Below, piece after piece: positions 8,360-16,257 of a stretch of 64,000 bases of DNA. Position 1 is the first letter of the stretch. Every line of letters begins with the position of its first letter. A program made the translations under genes and the position numbers. The notes beneath the pieces are model-generated. The model searched no databases, was not told where the DNA came from, and saw only the letters and a list, made by a program, of their open reading frames with translations. Origin of the DNA: Erysipelothrix sp. HDW6C (GTDB lineage Bacteria; Bacillota_I; Bacilli_A; Erysipelotrichales; Erysipelotrichaceae); contig NZ_CP049861.1 of assembly GCF_011299615.1 (NCBI RefSeq), positions 434,001 through 498,000 of the forward strand, written 5' to 3'.

Positions 8360-9019
8360 TTAAATTTCAATGAGATCCCCAATTTCAGGAACAAGCCCAT
8401 TTTCACCATCGAGGCGATTTACAAATTCATAAGGGTTTTGTTCAATAACTGGGAATGTATTGTAGTGAATGGGAACATAGAGTTCGCTAGGCACGCGTTG
8501 CGCTGCCTTTAATGCATCATCAATTCCCATCGTGTAGTTATCGCCGATAGGTAAGAATGCAACATCAACAGAGCCGATGAGACTCATATCGGAGTAGAGC
8601 GCTGTGTCGCCGGCATGATAAATTGTTGCATAACCATCGTCGACGACGATACCTGCAGGTTCGCCCATATAGAACCCATCGTAAGATGAGCTGTGTTGTG
8701 CATGAACAAATTTTACACTGCCAAAGTCAAACTCAAAACGACCACCGATATTCATACCATGTGCTTTCGCGCCACGTTTCTCCATAAACTCAGCAAGTTC
8801 TGCAACGGCAATGACCGTAGCACCAGTTCGTTTCGCAATTTCTAAGGTGTCTCCAACATGGTCTGCATGACCGTGCGTAAGTATGATATAATCAACATCC
8901 AATGATTCCGGATCAAGATCAGAAAGTTCATTTCCAATGATAAAGGGATCAATGATAATACGGCATCCATTCATTGCCTCAAGGTAGATACAGGAATGGC
9001 CGTGCCAAGAAAATTTCAT
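8360..9019 (-). CDS. UPF0173-type metal-dependent hydrolase (metallo-beta-lactamase fold)
   Basis: 219 residues. The metal-binding motif THGHADH lies at 48-54, preceded by HGHSC near the N-terminus and IIDPF at 22-26. Further ligands are expected in HAGDTALY and in VPIHYNTFP near the C-terminus. This is the pattern of the UPF0173/YtkL group of metallo-beta-lactamase-fold hydrolases, which bind divalent metal; the natural substrate is unknown. Cytoplasmic, no signal peptide. It is divergent from the DtxR-type regulator at 9140, which has a metal-response operator in between; whether that operator also controls this gene is open. Confidence 0.88.
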   Translation of the reverse strand: MKFSWHGHSCIYLEAMNGCRIIIDPFIIGNELSDLDPESLDVDYIILTHGHADHVGDTLEIAKRTGATVIAVAELAEFMEKRGAKAHGMNIGGRFEFDFGSVKFVHAQHSSSYDGFYMGEPAGIVVDDGYATIYHAGDTALYSDMSLIGSVDVAFLPIGDNYTMGIDDALKAAQRVPSELYVPIHYNTFPVIEQNPYEFVNRLDGENGLVPEIGDLIEI

Positions 9020-9074
9020 AAAACGTCCTCCTTTTTATATATTATAACATGTTAGAATGCATTGCGTTTCTTAC

Positions 9075-9103
9075 TTGAGTATTTATGATTTCAGGAGTAT
9101 AAT
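9075..9103 (+). promoter_or_regulatory. Sigma-A-type promoter of the DtxR/MntR gene
   Basis: -35 TTGAGT (9075-9080), 17-nt spacer, -10 TATAAT (9098-9103). The operator at 9112-9125 covers the expected start of transcription. Confidence 0.8.
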
Positions 9104-9111
9104 GAAATAAA

Positions 9112-9125
9112 TTAGGTATGCCTAA
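9112..9125. promoter_or_regulatory. DtxR/MntR-type operator
   Basis: TTAGGTATGCCTAA: inverted arms TTAGG/CCTAA round a 4-nt centre, lying just after the -10 and before the start codon of a DtxR-family gene. This is the expected form and position for metal-dependent autorepression. Confidence 0.75.
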
Positions 9126-9139
9126 TGCGGAGGGTTTCA

Positions 9140-9784
9140 ATGACACCGAATAGAGAAGACTACATTAAAATCATATTTTCAACAAATGAGCGTGGCGTAA
9201 AACTGTCAAACAAAGAATTGGCTGAGCGACTGGGTGTTTCTGCGGCTTCTACCAGTGAAATGATTCGTAAGTTAATGGATTCTAAGCATGTCGTCAAAGA
9301 CAAAGAACTGGGTCTTGCACTAACCGAAAAAGGGACCAAGGAAGCACAAGCGTTGGTTCGTAAACATCGTTTATGGGAAGTGTTTCTTGTTGAGCATCTG
9401 AATTATTCATGGACAGAAGTTCATGATGATGCAGAGATACTTGAGCACGGGACATCCGACCTACTTGCAGATAGGCTTTCTACCTTCTTGGGCAATCCTA
9501 AGTATTGCCCTCATGGAAGTATTATTTACGGAAATGCTGTGAAGGATGATACCAAAACATCAGCGCTCGCAAATTTGGCAGTAGGAGAATCAGGAACAAT
9601 CATGAGTGTACGTGATAGTGTTGAACTGCTCCGCTATCTTGAAACAATCAAGTTATCGCTTGGAGATTCTTTTGAATTAATCCGCGTTGATCCCTACGAA
9701 GGACCTTTTCATGTCAGAATTGGTTCAGACGAAGTTGTCATTAGTTACAAGGCGGCACATGACATAGAGGTTGTGAAACAATAG
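9140..9784 (+). CDS. DtxR/MntR-family metal-dependent transcriptional regulator
   Basis: 214 residues from the ATG at 9140 (GGAGGG 5 nt upstream); an in-frame ATG at 9125 has no ribosome site. Domain order: N-terminal winged helix (NREDYIKII, VSAASTSEMIRKLMDSKHV), dimerisation and metal-binding helices (VRKHRLWEVFLVEHL, then AEILEHGTSD, whose E-H pair fits metal ligands), and a C-terminal FeoA/SH3-like domain. It is the long form of the family. It represses metal-uptake genes when Mn or Fe is sufficient and probably represses itself through the site at 9112-9125. The PAP2 gene follows after a few bases. Which metal it senses cannot be decided by eye. Confidence 0.9.
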   Translation: MTPNREDYIKIIFSTNERGVKLSNKELAERLGVSAASTSEMIRKLMDSKHVVKDKELGLALTEKGTKEAQALVRKHRLWEVFLVEHLNYSWTEVHDDAEILEHGTSDLLADRLSTFLGNPKYCPHGSIIYGNAVKDDTKTSALANLAVGESGTIMSVRDSVELLRYLETIKLSLGDSFELIRVDPYEGPFHVRIGSDEVVISYKAAHDIEVVKQ

Positions 9785-9792
9785 GAGTGTAT

Positions 9793-10338
9793 ATGGACTT
9801 AAGTATATTACAATGGATTCAAACGTGGGCGCATCCACTATTGGATGGATTCTTTAGTGTCTTTACGACACTTGGAAACCATGGTGAGTTATGGCTGATT
9901 ATCATTGCAGTTTTATTGTATCGCAAGAAAACTCGGTTGGTTGGTGTTCTGGCGCTCATTGCACTGTTGCTTGAATTGTTGATTGTAAGTGGTATATTGA
10001 AACCAATCATTATGAGACCGCGACCGTTTACGGTATATCCGATCGACTTGATTGTTGGTATCCCTTCTGGTTCTTCATTTCCTTCAGGACATGCAGCAAG
10101 CTCATTTGCTGTTGCCGGAGTTCTCTTCTTTGCTAAGATGCGTCATCGCTGGATATACATCGCAATGGCGACCATAATGGCGTTTTCGAGACTGTATGTA
10201 TTTGTTCACTATCCAAGTGATGTTTTGGTAGGCTCTTTGATAGGAGTTGCAATAGCTTGGTGTGTTTGGCACTATCGAAAATCAATCGAAAGGGTGCTAT
10301 TACGTTTTACAAAAACAGGTGTAAATTCACAAATTTGA
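9793..10338 (+). CDS. PAP2-family membrane phosphatase
   Basis: 181 residues with about five membrane helices. All three PAP2 catalytic motifs are present: KPIIMRPRP (70-78), PSGH (97-100) and SRLYVFVHYPSD (132-143, catalytic His139). Members remove phosphate from phosphatidate, undecaprenyl pyrophosphate or phosphatidylglycerophosphate on the outer leaflet; the substrate here cannot be told. The start at 9793 has AGGAG 5 nt upstream. It is co-transcribed with the DtxR-type regulator (8-nt gap). Confidence 0.9.
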   Translation: MDLSILQWIQTWAHPLLDGFFSVFTTLGNHGELWLIIIAVLLYRKKTRLVGVLALIALLLELLIVSGILKPIIMRPRPFTVYPIDLIVGIPSGSSFPSGHAASSFAVAGVLFFAKMRHRWIYIAMATIMAFSRLYVFVHYPSDVLVGSLIGVAIAWCVWHYRKSIERVLLRFTKTGVNSQI

Positions 10339-10396
10339 CGGATTATCAAAATACATGTAAAATTAGCAAGTTAAAGAGAAACCATGTGGAGTCACT

Positions 10397-10669
10397 ATGA
10401 AAAAAATAATATCAACACTCGTTTGTTTTCTAATGATTAGTTTTGTAACAATTGGTACACTAGAAGTCTTTGCAGAAGAAGACGGACAAGAAAAAGTTGC
10501 TATAGTAAATGAAGACAAACCCATAATTAAAGGTGTATCCAAGGATCCAAAAACTGAAGGAACCATTCCATCAACACGTCGCCGACATCACGGGGGTATC
10601 GTTGGAGGATTGATTGTTATATCAGGACTTGGCATGGTGTACTTAAATAAAAAAAATACAGACGCTTAG
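10397..10669 (+). CDS. Small secreted/membrane protein, two hydrophobic segments
   Basis: 90 residues. The N-terminal signal sequence (about 1-26, ending VFA-EE) leads to a short acidic, Lys-rich extracellular segment, an Arg/His-rich stretch (RRRHHGG), a second hydrophobic helix (about 66-83) and the tail NKKNTDA. The layout resembles a cell-wall sorting signal, but no LPxTG is present; the nearest string is IPSTR. A protein of similar size and plan is at 59435-59671. The start has GGAG upstream, and the gene ends inside a bidirectional terminator. The function is unknown. Confidence 0.75.
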   Translation: MKKIISTLVCFLMISFVTIGTLEVFAEEDGQEKVAIVNEDKPIIKGVSKDPKTEGTIPSTRRRHHGGIVGGLIVISGLGMVYLNKKNTDA

Positions 10670-10697
10670 TCCTGAGATGGATTAGCGTCTGTTTTAT
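10656..10697. terminator. Bidirectional terminator
   Basis: Stem ACAGACGCT / AGCGTCTGT with T-rich tail; it overlaps the stop codons of both convergent genes. Confidence 0.88.
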
Positions 10698-11653
10698 TTT
10701 GCTAGAAATGCATCAAAAAGTTCCAAACGTCGTTGTATATACCCCGTATCATCACGAGTTGGGTGAATACGATTTGTTAGAATAATCAAAGCGCGGTGCA
10801 TTTCAAAGTCGAGAAGGATTGAAGGTCCTGTAAAACCAGTGTGAAAGAGGTAATCTCTTCCATCATATGTGTGGATGTTCCATCCATATGATCGACTGGC
10901 AATATTGGTAGTTCGCAAAATTGCGATTGTCTCTGGCTTGAGGATTGTCTGCTGCAGATAACCATTGGCAAATTTCAACATATCGTCGATTGTGGAAAAA
11001 AGTCCAGCGTTCCCAGCAATGCCACCAAAACCGAGAGCAGTTTCATCGTGGACTTGTCCGCGAATCAAGCCGCGATGATCTGTTAACTCTGTTGGAACAC
11101 AACGATGAGGGTTGCTGGGGTTGAATCCTGTATCGTTCATTAAAAGCGGATCAAGAATGTGTTCCCGTATTGAGAACTCCAAGGGCTTATCAAGAGCTTC
11201 GATAATAAGTCCTAAAATAAGATAGTTAATACAAGAATATGCCATGATTGTGTCTACTGGATGTAGCCAATCATCACAATTCATAATTGACTGAATCATT
11301 TGTTCTCGTGTCATTGTGTATCGACCGGAAAGGCTTGGAGCCATTCCGCTACGGTGAAGTAGTAAATGATCAATATTGATGGAATGTTCGCGGAAATTTG
11401 GTAATACAGTATATACAGGTGTATCAAAATCCAAGTGTTCATCCTCGATTAATTGAAGGATACGTGTAGTTGTAAACATCTTGGTTATGGAAGCAATATC
11501 GTAAACCATATCCGCATCAAGGGGTTCATCAGGATAGGATGCCACACCATAACAATCAATCAAGGTATCGTCTTGATCTATGATACCAACTGTCATTCCG
11601 GGAACGAGCTTTTCATCAACAGTTTGATGTGCGAATTCTAGAAACGATTTCAT
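10694..11653 (-). CDS. Beta-lactamase-fold serine hydrolase (class C / penicillin-binding-protein-like)
   Basis: 319 residues without a clear signal peptide, so probably cytoplasmic. Catalytic motifs of the family: SITK (Ser55, Lys58), YSC at 139-141 in the place of YxN, and HTG in YLFHTGFTG in the place of KTG. The region GFGGIAGNAGLFSTIDDMLKF is typical of these esterase/peptidase-like proteins. The substrate is unknown; most members are not antibiotic-resistance enzymes. Its start overlaps the stop of the HAD gene by 4 nt, so the two form an operon with coupled translation. Confidence 0.88.
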   Translation of the reverse strand: MKSFLEFAHQTVDEKLVPGMTVGIIDQDDTLIDCYGVASYPDEPLDADMVYDIASITKMFTTTRILQLIEDEHLDFDTPVYTVLPNFREHSINIDHLLLHRSGMAPSLSGRYTMTREQMIQSIMNCDDWLHPVDTIMAYSCINYLILGLIIEALDKPLEFSIREHILDPLLMNDTGFNPSNPHRCVPTELTDHRGLIRGQVHDETALGFGGIAGNAGLFSTIDDMLKFANGYLQQTILKPETIAILRTTNIASRSYGWNIHTYDGRDYLFHTGFTGPSILLDFEMHRALIILTNRIHPTRDDTGYIQRRLELFDAFLAK

Positions 11654-12273
11654 AAGAGTTCTGAAACGATATCTTGGGGTTGATTGAAAACATAAGTTGG
11701 CTCGTCAATCCCCTCAAGTTCAATGTTTCCCCATCCTGCTAGGCCGAAGTCACACCCTGCCGCATTGGCTGCTTCATAATCAAAAATAGAATCTCCGATA
11801 TAGATACAGCGATCCGGTGTAACGCCGAGTTTTTCCATGCAAAGTAGCAATGGATCAGGGTCAGGCTTGTGTTTTGTTGTATCATCTGACAATACCTCTG
11901 CATCAATGTGATTGTGTAAATCTTTGGACACAAAATCAATATGGTATTGATCGCGCATTTTTGCGGAGACAATACCTTGTTTGTAGGTATGGTGCAATAA
12001 GGCGAGCACTTCATCAAAGTTTTCATAGATTGTTGCGCCACCTTCGTATTCATTGACATACTTAACCCAGCGCTTGTACACGACTTCGTGATCTTCAACG
12101 CCATAATCTTTTAGAATTTTTAACCCAGGAGTAGACATTAGTAAAACAAGTTCATCAAAAGCATAATCAATTCCTAATTCCTCTTTGAGGATACGCATCA
12201 AGGGATAGACATTCATATCAAATGTATTGAGAATTGTTCCGTCAATGTCATAAATAATTGCATCGTATTTCAT
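11650..12273 (-). CDS. HAD-superfamily hydrolase (phosphoglycolate-phosphatase-like)
   Basis: 207 residues from the ATG at 12273; a TTG two codons upstream is possible. Motif I DIDGT gives the nucleophile Asp9 and acid Asp11; motif II is in GIVSAK, motif III Lys in KHKPDPDP, and motif IV is GDSIFDYEAA. This is the pattern of small phosphatases of the Gph/PgmB group. The substrate is not deducible. It is the first gene of a two-gene operon with the beta-lactamase-fold hydrolase. Confidence 0.9.
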   Translation of the reverse strand: MKYDAIIYDIDGTILNTFDMNVYPLMRILKEELGIDYAFDELVLLMSTPGLKILKDYGVEDHEVVYKRWVKYVNEYEGGATIYENFDEVLALLHHTYKQGIVSAKMRDQYHIDFVSKDLHNHIDAEVLSDDTTKHKPDPDPLLLCMEKLGVTPDRCIYIGDSIFDYEAANAAGCDFGLAGWGNIELEGIDEPTYVFNQPQDIVSELL

Positions 12274-12328
12274 AAACAACCTGCTTTCTCTCTGTACTTA
12301 CCATTATAGCAAATAAAAAGAAAGGATA

Positions 12329-13279
12329 TTATCCTTTCTTCACCCAGGTGAGTCCCTCTTGCATCACTGCATCAAATTGCTCCGCTTTTACCTCATAATA
12401 TACTGTGCGATTATCAAAGTATCGGAAGACTTCAAGGATATATATGTCATTTACCTTATAGTATGTTAAGGATTTATGCCCATCATATTCACTGAGGAGT
12501 CCTGAGTAGGTATTTAAGAATACAGGTTCGTGTGTATTGACGTGTAATTTTAATACGGGTTTGTCCAATGAATCTTCAGAAACAAAGGGAAGGAGTGGGT
12601 AATCTTCTGCACGAAGGTAATCGTGTACAGAAGGGAATGCAATTGGCTTTTTGAATTTTCGTACTGTTTTTGTGTCAAAGATTTCAATTGAATCCACAAA
12701 AGAGGGCATGCTATACAAGACATTTGCGCGTTTAATTTCCTGACCGTTTTCATCATAACCGATAATGCGTCCGGCTACTTTATCTGTTGTAAGTGTGAAA
12801 ATGTTGTCTTTAAATCCAAATTGTCCAATCGGGTTGTTTTTATCATCGACAAGAACAACATTATCCAGATCTTCATCGATTGTAAGAAATACAGAGCGTC
12901 CATCATTGAGAGACAAGTTTAGGAAGTTCAAACGTGTCGGGCTGAGTGACTCAAAGTTATAAGCAACGCCCCCAATTTTTGTAGGAATCATTCCCATTAC
13001 AGTGATGTCTTCATAATAGTAATCAATATTCTTCCAAAGAAAGAAGGACTTCTTAAGAACAACTGGAGCGTAGTGACAGTCATCATACTGAAATACAATA
13101 ACTTCGGTATCGTTGTTAACACGCATATCAAAAACAATGTCCTGGTATTTATTATCTTCTCTGCGTATCTCACGAATCAGCATCTCTTTGGATGTGCGAA
13201 AACCTTGGGTAAACAGAAAAAGTGTAATAAGCATTGCTAATATTATAGTAACCAGTCCCCACCGGTATTTGCGTGCCAC
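12329..13279 (-). CDS. Single-pass membrane protein of unknown function
   Basis: 316 residues if started at the GTG at 13279, which has an AAGGGGGT site at good distance; an ATG at 13315 gives 12 more residues but lacks a ribosome site. An N-terminal membrane helix (about WGLVTIILAMLITLFLF) is followed by a long extracytoplasmic part rich in beta strands, with no motif I recognise. It is separated by 138 bp from the next upstream gene on the same strand and may have its own promoter. No function is proposed. Confidence 0.7.
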   Translation of the reverse strand: MARKYRWGLVTIILAMLITLFLFTQGFRTSKEMLIREIRREDNKYQDIVFDMRVNNDTEVIVFQYDDCHYAPVVLKKSFFLWKNIDYYYEDITVMGMIPTKIGGVAYNFESLSPTRLNFLNLSLNDGRSVFLTIDEDLDNVVLVDDKNNPIGQFGFKDNIFTLTTDKVAGRIIGYDENGQEIKRANVLYSMPSFVDSIEIFDTKTVRKFKKPIAFPSVHDYLRAEDYPLLPFVSEDSLDKPVLKLHVNTHEPVFLNTYSGLLSEYDGHKSLTYYKVNDIYILEVFRYFDNRTVYYEVKAEQFDAVMQEGLTWVKKG

Positions 13280-13341
13280 GTGCCACACCCCCTTATTCAA
13301 CGAATCCACTAACATCTTATAATACTATTTAACCATAAAAT

Positions 13342-13410
13342 ATACCCTAAGGAGTGACAATATTATCATAATTTGAAAAAAAGCATGCTAAACCGTCAAA
13401 ATTAGGGTAT
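13342..13410. repeat. Separated inverted repeat ATACCCTAA / TTAGGGTAT
   Basis: Perfect 9-bp arms (13342-13350 and 13402-13410) 51 bp apart, in the gap between two minus-strand genes. It could be paired operator half-sites, but no regulator can be assigned. Confidence 0.4.
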
Positions 13411-13417
13411 GAAACTG

Positions 13418-14467
13418 TTATTGTGTCAACAAACTGAATAAATCGCATTCGATAATCGATAGATTGAAACTGTCTAAAGTCATCGTTGTGAGTGATTCGC
13501 TAAGAATCTCTTTAGAATCTTTGTGAACAATTCGTTCATTAATATCGATATTAATGGTATCGGATGCATCCGTGTATATCTGCGTCGTACTGATTGTTAT
13601 ATAGTCAGCTTCAAAAGCGGTTTGTCCAAATTGCTGTTCAATTGTAAACAAGAGATGTTCTGGATTACTAGCCTCAATTTTGAGGGGAGGTGTTGTATAG
13701 AAAATGGATGTGGTTGGAAGCATTCCATAATCAGTGCTGGGGTTGAATTGCTGTTTTGAATTTGTCCGGTGATCGGTAATTGACACGATGTTCTGAATTG
13801 TTTGGAAGTAGGCAAGCGGTCCCCAGTGTGATTCCTCATCAGAAACCTGAATTTTCGCGGCATAGGATAACCTAAAATCGGTGGGATAATGAGCCCAGTA
13901 GAAATCATCTCCCAAGGCTTCATAATTACCCAGGTAATTCTCGACATATTTGTCGTTTGCTAATTCAAAGGAATACAGAGAAATCGCTGATATATTATGA
14001 ATTTGAACAATTTCGTGTGTTGTACTCCCCACGATGAAACGGTAAGTTGGTACATTATAAGGTTCATCTTTATGATATGCTGGGCGACTCCAATTTGTAT
14101 AAAACGAAGGAACAAATGAATCACCAAGATCATCTTTGGAGTATACATTAATGAATGCGACAACTTCGGGATTCGCTAAATCCATGCTTATATCAACATT
14201 TTCTTCTTTTGTGAGCGGTCGATAAAATGGGCCAAACTGCTTAATGGGAATCAGTGTGAAGTTGTAATCTTTGGAAACAGATACGATTTTAATATCGGAT
14301 GTGATGTTAAATGTCTTGTCGATACTATAACTGGATAAATCATAAGCATGGACATAGTCCTTAATAATTCCCTTATAACCGATTTGCCATCCTGTTAAAA
14401 GAGAGTAAAGACCTAATAGTAAGACTGTAGTTACAGTGAAGAGTATTATTTTTAGTTTTCGCGTCAT
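13418..14467 (-). CDS. Membrane-anchored protein, third gene of the PadR/HAAS operon
   Basis: 349 residues. An N-terminal membrane helix (LKIILFTVTTVLLLGLYSLL) is followed by a large extracytoplasmic domain with no known motif. Its start overlaps the stop of the HAAS-domain gene by 4 nt, placing it in the PadR operon. PadR operons with HAAS proteins often carry membrane proteins of unknown role involved in envelope stress. That is context, not proof. I do not recognise the family. Confidence 0.75.
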   Translation of the reverse strand: MTRKLKIILFTVTTVLLLGLYSLLTGWQIGYKGIIKDYVHAYDLSSYSIDKTFNITSDIKIVSVSKDYNFTLIPIKQFGPFYRPLTKEENVDISMDLANPEVVAFINVYSKDDLGDSFVPSFYTNWSRPAYHKDEPYNVPTYRFIVGSTTHEIVQIHNISAISLYSFELANDKYVENYLGNYEALGDDFYWAHYPTDFRLSYAAKIQVSDEESHWGPLAYFQTIQNIVSITDHRTNSKQQFNPSTDYGMLPTTSIFYTTPPLKIEASNPEHLLFTIEQQFGQTAFEADYITISTTQIYTDASDTINIDINERIVHKDSKEILSESLTTMTLDSFNLSIIECDLFSLLTQ

Positions 14468-15216
14468 TTTGATTCCTCCAAATAAAACTTGTACTTGTGA
14501 GCTGATAAGTCTCCACGAAGAATGTCCAATTCGAGAGTTGATGGAAATTTTGAGATATCCTCAAAATTTATGAAAAATTGATTTTTAAATGTAAATGTAT
14601 CCGTATAGGAACTTGATGGAAGGTAGTTTTGAAATAGCCCGGAGGAAATATCCTTTCTGCCATCAAGGTGAGCATGCGATGACAGTGAATTAAGACTGAG
14701 AAACCAAGAATTTAAAGGAGAATGTTGTGTTTCAAATCCATAGATTCGTAAACTTTTATCTTTAAGCCACACAACATCTGTAAGTGTAAACGATGTATTG
14801 CCGAAGGTAGCCTCCTCGTAGAGTGTAAGGTGTTTTTGGATATCAGAATCTTGAATTGAATCAATCATTTGAGGTTTTGGTTCGGGATGAAGGACGGCAC
14901 TCAATGCATGTATCGTTGGTTGAACCAATCCGATTGCAACCAAAATGAGTGCAAAAAGACACGTCCATTTTGATATTAAATATCCCCATCCCCATAGAGG
15001 ATGATGCTCTTTGTGCAAAAGTAGACCCAGTTCATAAGGATCACCAAGTTGAGAAAGTGCATCTGATTCAGCAGTTGCAATGTCCATTCCTTTAATGATG
15101 CGATCTTCAACCATATCTTCATAATGGTCGCGAAGTTCTTTTGCTATGGATTTACGATCAGGGAAAAAAACAATTTTACTGAGAACAGTGTTTAAAAATC
15201 GGTTAAAGTTTTCCAT
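14464..15216 (-). CDS. HAAS-domain (DUF1700-like) membrane protein
   Basis: 250 residues. The N-terminal about 75 residues match the HAAS/DUF1700 pattern: IAKELRDHYEDMVEDRI followed by GMDIATAESDALSQLGDP. A membrane helix (about 85-105) precedes an extracytoplasmic C-terminal domain with no known motif. HAAS proteins are regularly encoded directly after PadR regulators, as here (6-nt gap), and are thought to act with them. Start at 15216; overlap of 4 nt with the next gene. Confidence 0.82.
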   Translation of the reverse strand: MENFNRFLNTVLSKIVFFPDRKSIAKELRDHYEDMVEDRIIKGMDIATAESDALSQLGDPYELGLLLHKEHHPLWGWGYLISKWTCLFALILVAIGLVQPTIHALSAVLHPEPKPQMIDSIQDSDIQKHLTLYEEATFGNTSFTLTDVVWLKDKSLRIYGFETQHSPLNSWFLSLNSLSSHAHLDGRKDISSGLFQNYLPSSSYTDTFTFKNQFFINFEDISKFPSTLELDILRGDLSAHKYKFYLEESK

Positions 15217-15222
15217 TATTTT

Positions 15223-15570
15223 TTATTGTGTGGTATGTGGGTCAGGTGAACTGACAACTTTCATGACAGACTGTGAAAATTGTTCCCAGGTAGCTTTTTC
15301 CTCAACAAGTTGCTTTTTTCCCTTGGTGGTAATGCGGTAGTATTTTCGTTCCTTGCCTGAATCCCCTTTTTGGGAATATGACTTAAGATAACCACTATTT
15401 TCCATTCTGTGAAGAATTGGATAGAGAGTACCTTCTTTCATTTCAAAGACATTGTTGGAGCGTGATTGAAGTTCTTGGATAATCTCATAACCGTAACGAT
15501 CATGCTCACTTATGAGTGATAGAACCATCAATTGCGATCCAGTGCGTAACCATTCGCGATTGTTTCTCAT
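15223..15570 (-). CDS. PadR-family transcriptional regulator
   Basis: 115 residues from the ATG at 15570 (AAAGGAGG upstream). A typical short PadR protein: LMVLSLISEHDRYGYEIIQEL, then EMKEGTLYPILHRMENSGYL (recognition helix and wing), then RKYYRITTKGKKQL and a short C-terminal dimerisation helix. It likely represses its own operon, since a perfect inverted repeat covers its -10 region. It is the first gene of a three-gene operon with the HAAS protein and a membrane protein. Confidence 0.93.
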   Translation of the reverse strand: MRNNREWLRTGSQLMVLSLISEHDRYGYEIIQELQSRSNNVFEMKEGTLYPILHRMENSGYLKSYSQKGDSGKERKYYRITTKGKKQLVEEKATWEQFSQSVMKVVSSPDPHTTQ

Positions 15571-15598
15571 TGGAAACCTCCTTTTACTATGTGTATCT

Positions 15599-15633
15599 AG
15601 GTATAATATACCTTGTCTATCTATGTAAGTCAA
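15599..15633 (-). promoter_or_regulatory. Promoter and putative PadR operator
   Basis: On the minus strand, -35 TTGACT (15633-15628), a 17-nt spacer and -10 TATATT (15610-15605). The perfect inverted repeat AGGTATA-A-TATACCT (15599-15613) covers the -10, a natural position for autorepression by PadR. Confidence 0.78.
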
Positions 15634-15650
15634 TAAAAAGAAAAGCGCAA

Positions 15651-15815
15651 TTAGCGCTTGAGGTATTCTTTGACGAGGGCATGGAATGTTTTCTTATTGG
15701 TTTCCCAATTAATTTCATGAGCAAGTTTTTTAGCGTGAGATGTAGCTTCGCTGGGACTCATTCGTCCTTGTTTCATAAGCGCTTCAGCAAGTTTCGTAAT
15801 ATTATAATCTCTCAT
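15651..15815 (-). CDS. Small protein of 54 residues, partner of PTS IIB
   Basis: The protein begins MRDYNITKLAEALMKQGRM and ends VKEYLKR. It is basic and helical, with no signal or membrane segment. It starts inside the last codons of the PTS IIB gene (14-nt overlap) and has AAGGAGA upstream, so translation is coupled. I do not recognise the family. The coupling to IIB suggests a role in the same sugar system or its control. Confidence 0.65.
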   Translation of the reverse strand: MRDYNITKLAEALMKQGRMSPSEATSHAKKLAHEINWETNKKTFHALVKEYLKR

Positions 15816-16119
15816 TATATGTCTCCTTTATAAGTGCCAGTGCTTGGTTGAGGACGTTGACAGCATTTGCTGTACCGTAGTCGCGCATGTCAATCATTGC
15901 TACAGGAATCGGTGAAACCTTTTGCGTAATGATTGGAAGCATATAGCGAATTTGCGGACCCACAAGCACAACGTCAGCTCCAACAGCATGCTTTTCAACA
16001 CTGGAGACACCGTGGGCACTGACTGATGCATCCAAACCTTTATCAATAATGGCTTGTGTCATGCGACTTGACAGAATGCTTGATGACATTCCACCTGCAC
16101 ATATTAGAACAATCTTCAT
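15802..16119 (-). CDS. PTS EIIB component, lactose/cellobiose type
   Basis: 105 residues, normal for a free-standing IIB. The phosphocysteine is Cys7 in VLICAGGMSSS, with the P-loop directly after. LVGPQIRYMLP is typical of the family. It carries phosphate from EIIA to the sugar bound by EIIC. No EIIA, EIIC or glycosidase gene is nearby, so it is an orphan and serves an EIIC elsewhere or has a regulatory role. The start has GGGG-rich sequence upstream (AGAAGGGGTG). Confidence 0.9.
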   Translation of the reverse strand: MKIVLICAGGMSSSILSSRMTQAIIDKGLDASVSAHGVSSVEKHAVGADVVLVGPQIRYMLPIITQKVSPIPVAMIDMRDYGTANAVNVLNQALALIKETYNERL

Positions 16120-16175
16120 ATGAATTCACCCCTTCTATTGTCTCTATTGTAGCCTAAATTGCACTAAAAATGTAA

Positions 16176-16231
16176 TTTAAGAATCATTTAAGAAACACTT
16201 AATAGGAGACTTAAGAGATGCTTGCTATACT
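16176..16231 (+). promoter_or_regulatory. Four phased direct repeats upstream of the ABC transporter
   Basis: TTTAAG (16176), TTTAAG (16187), CTTAAT (16198) and CTTAAG (16210) are spaced 11, 11 and 12 bp, one helical turn each, and end 10 bp before a -10-like TATACT (16226-16231). There is no good -35. This is the classic geometry of a promoter activated by an OmpR-family regulator; the candidate is the regulator at 18847-19533. Confidence 0.75.
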
Positions 16232-16257
16232 CTAGGAGTCAAAGGAGGCATACAGCC

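Noticed and set aside
10397-10669. The 90-residue protein as an LPxTG-anchored protein
   Set aside because: The hydrophobic helix and basic tail are there, but the nearest motif is IPSTR, which lacks the Leu and the Gly.
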